Source of the DNA: CAADGU01 sp964581605
Lineage (GTDB): Bacteria > Chloroflexota > Anaerolineae > Promineifilales > Promineifilaceae
Assembly (NCBI GenBank): GCA_964581605.1
Contig: CAZOPF010000022.1
Span: forward strand, 1 to 64,000
DNA: 64,000 nt
Direction of reading: 5' to 3'
The position numbers and the translations under genes were made by a program. Within the stretch, counting starts at the first letter, position 1, and the number at the start of each line of letters is the position of its first letter. The notes below the pieces were generated by a model, which worked only from the letters and a program-made list of their open reading frames with translations, searched no databases and had not been told where the DNA came from. This document shows positions 59,101-64,000 of the stretch, in pieces.

Positions 59101-60747
59101 CCCAGAGCCACTCATGCGTTGCCGCTGCACCTGAAACAGGGTGGCGGCAAAAATAATGGCAAACAATATCCAGGCGATGGAAGAAGCGTACCCCTGCTCA
59201 AAACGCTGAAACCCTTTCTGGTACAAATAGAGAACCAGCGTCAGGGTCGAGTTGCCCGGCCCGGCCGGGTTCGTGCCCATGACGATAAAAATATGCTCAA
59301 AAATCTGCATGGCCTGGATGGTGGTGGTGACAATGACAAAAAAGGTGGTGGGGGCCAGCAAGGGGACGGTGATATGGGTAAACTGACGGCCCGAACCGGC
59401 GCCATCTACAGTGGCAGCCTCATACAACTCGCGGGGGATGCTCTGCAAACCGGCCAGAAAGAGGACGGTGTTGAAGCCGATCCATTGCCAGGCGGCCATG
59501 ATGACGACGGCCAGTAAAGCGGTGCTGCTTTCAGACAGCCAGCGAATTTGCGGATCAGCGATGCCCAAAAAGGTGGTGATTTGGGAGATGAAGTAGTTGA
59601 TGTAGCCGATGGAGGCGTTGAAAAATAGCTGCCAGACGAGGGCGATGCCGACGACGGCCGCCACACTGGGCAAAAAGTAGACAGCGCGGAAAAATTTCAT
59701 GCCCGGCACTTTGCTGTTGAGCAGGTTTGCCAGGAACAGCGCCGGGACGACGCTGAAGGGGACGGCCAGGAGCACAAATTTGAGGGTATTACCCAGGGCG
59801 ATCCAGAATAGTTTATCCTGAGCGCCAACGACGTAGCTGCGGCCAAACAACTGAATGCGCGTCAACTCGTCATACACGCGCACGTCCAGCACTTCGTTGG
59901 CGCGTTGGGCGATGTCGGCCAAGGGGACCAGGGTGAGGTTGAGGACACGGCCGTAATTGCTCAGCCCCACCCAATCGGCATTGCCAAAAGCGTCCCAGTT
60001 GGTGAAGCTGACATAGAGGGAAAAGAGCAAAGGCCCGGCAATGAAGATGAGAAAACCGAGCAGGTTGGGGCTGAGAAAGGCCCAGCCAATGAGCATTTCA
60101 TTGTCGGCATTCTTCGCGCCCAACCGGGCAGCGGCGGGCTGCCGCCAGATGGCCCAGATGAAGATGGCAAATGGGAACAGGGCCACAAAGAGGAGGAGGG
60201 TGACGGGGTCGGTCAGCGCCAGAAACAGGGCACGCCCGGCCGTGATCAGACCGGCCAGGAAGAGGAAGATGAGGCCGCCGACGGCCGTGACCACCCGCCC
60301 CACTTTTTGGCGAGTTGGACTGGGGTGTTCGCCTAAATTGCTGATGGCCATACCGATAAAGGCCAGAAAGAGAAAGGGCAGCGCCCGGCCAAAGTTGTCG
60401 GCCAGCGTGTTGAAGCCGGCAAAACCGCCAGCGCGGTGGATGACGGCAAAGAAACAAAAGAGGAAGGCGAGATAGTTGGTAGCCAGAGAGAGCATACGCC
60501 CACGATGGCGCAGTTGGAAGAGATAGATGGCGGCCAGGGTGGTCACGGCCGTAGCCAACACCAGCAGCAGTGATGCTACAGCCCGGAAGAGCATGGCCCG
60601 TTCCGCGCCGCCGCCAACCCACAGCCAGCCCAGCCACATCAGGCCCGCCACTGCCAGGAGGAGGTGCCAGCCGGTGGCCGCCTTTATCCAGCGCAAGATA
60701 GTTTGTTCGCCTGCGCCTGTTTGTGTTGCTGCTGTCGCTGCCGCCAT
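59089..60747 (-). CDS. sugar ABC permease (MalF-like) with extra N-terminal helices
   Basis: From ATG 60747 the product has about 552 residues. It has five or six extra membrane helices in the N-terminal 200 residues (AGLMWLGWLWVGGG; LATNYLAFLFCFFAVI; VVTAVGGLIFLFLAGLI), then the MalF-type core from about 215 (LIGWAFLSPNLLGFLIFIAG) with the loop ELYEAATVDGAGSGRQFTHI. A periplasmic-type loop is near 265-320. I chose ATG 60747 rather than 60792, because the longer start falls in a hairpin array. It pairs with the permease downstream; the ATPase is not encoded here. Confidence 0.9.
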   Translation of the reverse strand: MAAATAATQTGAGEQTILRWIKAATGWHLLLAVAGLMWLGWLWVGGGAERAMLFRAVASLLLVLATAVTTLAAIYLFQLRHRGRMLSLATNYLAFLFCFFAVIHRAGGFAGFNTLADNFGRALPFLFLAFIGMAISNLGEHPSPTRQKVGRVVTAVGGLIFLFLAGLITAGRALFLALTDPVTLLLFVALFPFAIFIWAIWRQPAAARLGAKNADNEMLIGWAFLSPNLLGFLIFIAGPLLFSLYVSFTNWDAFGNADWVGLSNYGRVLNLTLVPLADIAQRANEVLDVRVYDELTRIQLFGRSYVVGAQDKLFWIALGNTLKFVLLAVPFSVVPALFLANLLNSKVPGMKFFRAVYFLPSVAAVVGIALVWQLFFNASIGYINYFISQITTFLGIADPQIRWLSESSTALLAVVIMAAWQWIGFNTVLFLAGLQSIPRELYEAATVDGAGSGRQFTHITVPLLAPTTFFVIVTTTIQAMQIFEHIFIVMGTNPAGPGNSTLTLVLYLYQKGFQRFEQGYASSIAWILFAIIFAATLFQVQRQRMSGSGYDA

Positions 60748-60765
60748 CACATTTCTCCCGGATAT

Positions 60766-60830
60766 GGCGTATGGCGCACCTTGCTGCGCCATACGCCATG
60801 CCGCTTACTGTTTACCGCTTACTGTTTACT
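60766..60830. repeat. perfect hairpin plus heptamer array behind the binding-protein gene
   Basis: GGCGTATGGCGCA and TGCGCCATACGCC form a perfect 13-bp stem (60766-60797), followed by GCTTACT, GTTTACC, GCTTACT and GTTTACT (60803-60830). The stop of the binding-protein gene (60826-60828) lies in the last unit. Confidence 0.75.
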
Positions 60831-62262
60831 GATCAAAAGCCTTGTTGGCTTCGTCGCAGATAGTGGCGGCAAAGTCGTCAATGGTCATATCGCCATTGAG
60901 TACGGCCGTGACCGCCGGCCCCATCACCGCATCATATTCCGGCCAGCTACCGGCCCACAGCGGCCCTTCGGTGGCCGGGTTGCGTGCCAGACCGTTCAGG
61001 AACGCCTGGTTGTTGTCTGGCGGGGTGAAAGTGAGGAAGGCGTCCAGCGCTTCCTGGCTAACCCGGCTGGGAATGTTCGCGCCCAGAGCAGAAATCTTGC
61101 CCTGCGTTTCCGCAGTGGTCAGCTCCTGCACCAGTTGCCACGCTTCTTCGGGGTGTTCGGTGTTGGCGTTGACGACGTATGCGCCCCAGAAGAGCCAGTT
61201 GCTTGGCCCGGCGGGGCCATCGGGCAGTTCTACCACGTCCCAGTTAAAGTTGGCGGATGAACGCACGCCGGGGGTGGCCCAACGGCCGTTTTGGAACATA
61301 CCCACCTTACCTGCCAGGAACGGCGGTTCGCTGTCTTCGCCATAGGGCACAGCCACGTTGAACTCGTTGTAAATGCGGGATTCAAATTCCAAACCAGCCA
61401 GGGATTCGGCCGTGTCCAGAGCGCAGGCGGTGCGGTCTTCATTAAAGAAGCCACCACCGGCGGCATTGATCCAATAGCCATACGGCCCCCACCAGGCGTT
61501 CTGCCCGTAGCCATAAATGTCGTCACCCAGCGCATCAATGGCCTGGGCCACTTCCAGGAAGGTGTCCCAGTTCCATTCGCCATTGGCCGCCAGTTCACGC
61601 GGGTCAGGCGCGCCCGATTCGGCCAGCAAATCCAGGTTCAGATAGAGGGCAAAAGTGGAAACGTCACGCGGTAGGCCCCACAGCGCCTCGCCGCTCATGG
61701 CCGTTTCCGGGTTGAAGGTGAGGTGGTACATGGGGCCAGGGTAGAAGTTTTCATCGCTGTAACCTTCGGTAGCATCAGCCATTGCCCGCATGTCCATTAT
61801 CAGGCCACGGGTGGCAAAGTCGGCCACGTCGGTGCCGGGAATCCAGAAGACATCGGGGGCCGTTCCGGCCGCCAGTTCGGTGCGCAGCACGTCCTGGTAA
61901 CTGGAGCTTTCGCTGCCGCCCGGTTCATAGACCAGCGTCACACCTTCCATTTTGGCGTTCAGTTCATCGCTGACCGATTGGTAGACATCAATTTCGGCCT
62001 GGTTGTCCGGGCGGGTGCGCCAGCGCAGGGTGATTTCTTCCATGGGTTCCTCAGCGGCCGGCTCTTCAGCTGGCGCTTCTTCTTCCATGGGTTCTTCGGC
62101 TGGCTCTTCGGCGGCCGGTTCTTCTTCCATAGGTTCTTCGGCTTCAGTTTCGGCGGGTTCTTCGGCAACGGGTTCGCTGCTACCACCACCACAGGCCACA
62201 ATGAATACGGCCGTAAACAACAAAATGATCATCACATAAAGAGACTTGCGAATAGGGTTCAT
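60826..62262 (-). CDS. sugar ABC transporter substrate-binding lipoprotein
   Basis: The 478-residue protein has a lipobox at FIVACGGG (Cys 24), a long Glu/Pro/Ala linker made of repeats of EEPAEEPMEEE (about residues 30-75) and then an extracellular solute-binding domain of family 1 (ITLRWRTRP, FWIPGTDVADFATRG, AGKVGMFQNGRWATPGV). It anchors in the membrane and delivers a sugar to the two permeases that follow. Operon partners and the GH42 enzyme point to a beta-galactoside or galacto-oligosaccharide. Its leader contains two stem-loops. Confidence 0.9.
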   Translation of the reverse strand: MNPIRKSLYVMIILLFTAVFIVACGGGSSEPVAEEPAETEAEEPMEEEPAAEEPAEEPMEEEAPAEEPAAEEPMEEITLRWRTRPDNQAEIDVYQSVSDELNAKMEGVTLVYEPGGSESSSYQDVLRTELAAGTAPDVFWIPGTDVADFATRGLIMDMRAMADATEGYSDENFYPGPMYHLTFNPETAMSGEALWGLPRDVSTFALYLNLDLLAESGAPDPRELAANGEWNWDTFLEVAQAIDALGDDIYGYGQNAWWGPYGYWINAAGGGFFNEDRTACALDTAESLAGLEFESRIYNEFNVAVPYGEDSEPPFLAGKVGMFQNGRWATPGVRSSANFNWDVVELPDGPAGPSNWLFWGAYVVNANTEHPEEAWQLVQELTTAETQGKISALGANIPSRVSQEALDAFLTFTPPDNNQAFLNGLARNPATEGPLWAGSWPEYDAVMGPAVTAVLNGDMTIDDFAATICDEANKAFDQ

Positions 62263-62310
62263 TCTTCAACTCCTGTATTGTTATTGAATTTGTGGGCTGT
62301 CCGGTAAAAT

Positions 62311-62392
62311 AGGCGCAAGCAATGTGGACTGTGCCCCAGCTAAAGGCAGCCGTATTGCGCCTGAAGAGGTACAGGTAGCCGCCTGTGCCTCT
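62311..62392 (-). promoter_or_regulatory. structured leader of the sugar operon
   Basis: In the minus-strand RNA, AGAGGCACAGG and CCTGTACCTCT form one hairpin (62392-62365). AGGCGCAA and TTGCGCCT enclose a second (62362-62311), followed by ATTTT. The second looks like a weak terminator about 50 bases before the start codon. It may be an attenuator or a binding site for a regulator. Confidence 0.45.
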
Positions 62393-62451
62393 TTATTTTT
62401 GGCTTTTGTGTTTTGGTTTCTACTCGTTAGGATCACCTCCTCGATATCAGT

Positions 62452-62485
62452 AGACCCTAAGGGTTTTCTGAAACCCTCAGGGTCT
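62452..62485. repeat. AGACCC hairpin repeat, copy 5
   Basis: AGACCCTAAGGGTTT and AAACCCTCAGGGTCT pair with one mismatch. It contains the stop codon of the LacI gene (AGA CCC TGA), as in copy 4. Confidence 0.8.
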
Positions 62486-63481
62486 CGCGGTTGAGCGGCG
62501 CAGGATTAACTCGGCTTCAATTTGTAAATGCTCTTTGGGGCGGTCGGGTTCTTCGACCACTTGCAAAAGCAACTGAGCCGCTTCCCGGCCAATGCGGGCA
62601 AAGTCCTGGCGCAGGGTGGTCAGCGGCGGGGCAAAATGAGAAGCCAGAGGGATATCATCTACGCCGATGATGGATAACTGTGCCGGGATTTGCAGGCCAC
62701 AGTCACGGGCGGCGCGTAAGACACCCAATGCCATTTGATCGTTTTGGGCGAATACGGCCGTTGGCACTTGCCCCTGCTGCTGCCAATTCATAAATGCCTC
62801 GTAGCCAGAAGTGGGCTGCCAGTTACCTTCCCGCACCCAATCCGGCTGTGGGGTAATACCGACTGCCTGTAATGCCTGGGCAAAACCGTGGCGGCGATCC
62901 TGGGCGCAATCTTCAGCCATGGGGCCGGTGATCATGCCGATGTGGGTGTGCCCCAAATTAAGCAAATGTTGGGTGGCAATGAAAGCAGCGGCCACATCAT
63001 TGAGGGCGACGGAGTTGGCGGCTTCTTCGCGGGGGCGCGCCCCGGCAAAAACGGTGGGAAAGGTGGGGGGCAGCAGTTGGTAACGGCCGTCGGCAAAGGG
63101 ATTGATGACCAACAACCCTTCCACACGCTGGCTGGTGACCAACTCGTCTAGCAGGCCTTGAAACGTCCCCTCGTCTGGGGCAGAAGCGGAAAGTAAAAAG
63201 TAGCCGTGCTCGCGCACGGCCGTAGCGGCGGCATCAATGATGCTGGCAAAGGTATAATCGGTCAGATTGGGGGCAATGCAGGCGAGGGTGGCGGTGCGGC
63301 CGCGGGCCATGGAGCGGGCGATGGCGTTGGGGCGATAATCCAGAGCAGCGATGGCTGCTTCCACGCGGGTGCGCGTTTCCGGGCTGACCCGTTCGTTGCC
63401 ATTGATGACGCGCGAGACGGTCTGGTGCGAAACGCCAGCATGTTGGGCCACATCCCGGATGGTGACTTCTGAACGGGGCAC
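62477..63481 (-). CDS. LacI-family repressor of the sugar operon
   Basis: The 334-residue protein has the LacI helix-turn-helix (VTIRDVAQHAGVSHQTVSRV) with the hinge NAIARSMARG, and a periplasmic-binding-like core. The start is GTG at 63481, behind GGAGAAGG. It reads into the ABC operon. A perfect 28-bp palindrome lies 24 bases upstream, so it most likely controls its own gene and perhaps the operon. The inducer is probably a galactoside. The final Arg-Pro and stop derive from the hairpin repeat at 62452. Confidence 0.9.
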   Translation of the reverse strand: MPRSEVTIRDVAQHAGVSHQTVSRVINGNERVSPETRTRVEAAIAALDYRPNAIARSMARGRTATLACIAPNLTDYTFASIIDAAATAVREHGYFLLSASAPDEGTFQGLLDELVTSQRVEGLLVINPFADGRYQLLPPTFPTVFAGARPREEAANSVALNDVAAAFIATQHLLNLGHTHIGMITGPMAEDCAQDRRHGFAQALQAVGITPQPDWVREGNWQPTSGYEAFMNWQQQGQVPTAVFAQNDQMALGVLRAARDCGLQIPAQLSIIGVDDIPLASHFAPPLTTLRQDFARIGREAAQLLLQVVEEPDRPKEHLQIEAELILRRSTARP

Positions 63482-63504
63482 TGTTTGTCCTTCTCCTTCC
63501 TGCC

Positions 63505-63532
63505 ATGTTACCGGTCACGTGACCGGTAACAT
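63505..63532. promoter_or_regulatory. 28-bp perfect palindrome, LacI operator
   Basis: ATGTTACCGGTCAC and GTGACCGGTAACAT are exact reverse complements. Position, length and centre (CACGTG) fit a LacI-type operator. No second full copy was seen at the ABC operon start. Confidence 0.75.
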
Positions 63533-63642
63533 TATGATAATCGGTTTCATACCCCCTGTCAAGGAATCATGGATAAACCCGACAATTCTCATGTTGGCTG
63601 CCATTGCCGATGAATGAATTCATAGGCTGATACAAGAGCGGA

Positions 63643-64000
63643 TTATTGATTATCGGGGGGGGTGTGGCGGGCGAGGAGGAGGAGGCCGAGCAGCATGGCG
63701 GCGAAGGTGACAAGCTGCCAGCCATGATAGCCATCGGCCGTGATCCAGGTGTTATCGCGGAAGGCATCCAGGAAAAGGCGCGTGGCACTGTAAAAGGCAA
63801 CGGCCGTTAAAAAAAGCTGCCCCTCATACCGCCGCCTCTCTACCAGTTGCCACCAGACGAACAAGGTGAAAGCCCCGGCGAGTAGTTCATACAGTTGCAC
63901 GGGATGGCGGCGGACGCCGTATTGGCTGAGGCCCCAGGGCACGGCCGTGAGTGTGCCATACCCCGGCCCGCCCAGAAAATCGGCCAGGCTGATGACCATA
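63643..64000 (-). CDS. lgt: prolipoprotein diacylglyceryl transferase, 5' end cut by window edge
   Basis: The visible part (about 119 residues) has LADFLGGPGYG, GLSQYGVRRHPVQLYELL (the RHPxQLYE motif of Lgt) and three hydrophobic segments. Lgt attaches a lipid to the lipobox cysteine of lipoproteins such as those at 47886 and 60826. The N-terminal half is outside the window. The first visible Met is not the true start. The RxxCxxxGCC-like motif is changed to FLGGPGYG, so the enzyme may belong to a divergent group. Confidence 0.85.
   Translation of the reverse strand, partial: MVISLADFLGGPGYGTLTAVPWGLSQYGVRRHPVQLYELLAGAFTLFVWWQLVERRRYEGQLFLTAVAFYSATRLFLDAFRDNTWITADGYHGWQLVTFAAMLLGLLLLARHTPPDNQ

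Overview
The window reads as one chromosomal stretch of a moderately high-GC bacterium, most likely a member of the Chloroflexota (Anaerolineae-like). That placement is an inference from gene style: very large secreted proteins with Pro/Thr-rich linkers and a C-terminal YLP tail, several STAND/NB-ARC NTPases, META-domain lipoproteins, paired DUF433/DUF5615 modules, and scattered palindromic repeats. No 16S rRNA or other decisive marker is present. The window is part of a scaffold, because it contains two 100-N assembly gaps (28549-28648 and 37081-37180). Both edges cut genes: a TPR-like protein on the left and lgt on the right.

Layout. 0-4 kb: a minus-strand STAND cluster (NB-ARC protein, DUF433/DUF5615 pair, TPR-like protein). 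4-7.5 kb: glcD-type FAD oxidase, divergent from a LutA-like CCG protein and an MFS exporter. 7.5-12 kb: a ParB-like/universal-stress fusion, a small Cys-rich protein, a secreted clan GH-A-like glycosidase and a GT2 glycosyltransferase. 12-17 kb: housekeeping block (obg, DUF177, rdgB, two response-regulator proteins, rpsT, tRNA-Arg and two tRNA-Ser). 17-28 kb: one secreted protein of 3577 residues. 28-37.4 kb: an accessory block of secreted beta-helix and Calx-beta proteins, a GNAT-like protein, a small ORF and a STAND/TPR regulator. 37.5-40 kb: TspO-like protein divergent from DNA photolyase. 40-41.3 kb: two toxin-antitoxin-like pairs placed tail to tail. 41.4-50 kb: an alpha-2-macroglobulin-like protein and a META/SH3 lipoprotein. 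50-53 kb: a DUF4143 ATPase and two coupled SPFH proteins. 53.3-63.5 kb: a LacI-controlled sugar operon (LacI, binding protein, two permeases, HAD phosphatase, FGGY kinase, GH42 beta-galactosidase).

How parts work together. The sugar operon is a self-contained uptake and cleavage pathway for a beta-galactoside, lacking only the ABC ATPase. LacI has a perfect 28-bp palindrome just upstream of its own gene. The most unexpected signal is in 31.5-34.9 kb. Four minus-strand transcription units each start from a promoter with the same layout: two GGACAAA half-sites exactly 21 bp apart, then 18-19 bp, then a TATAAT-like -10 box. This looks like an undescribed local regulon of envelope proteins beside a STAND regulator.

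The window is also unusually rich in palindromes. The octamer ACGGCCGT recurs many times (twelve copies by eye in the first 4 kb). There are period-7 hairpin arrays at gene ends, a five-copy AGACCC hairpin family, and a ~71-bp palindrome inserted inside two different coding genes.
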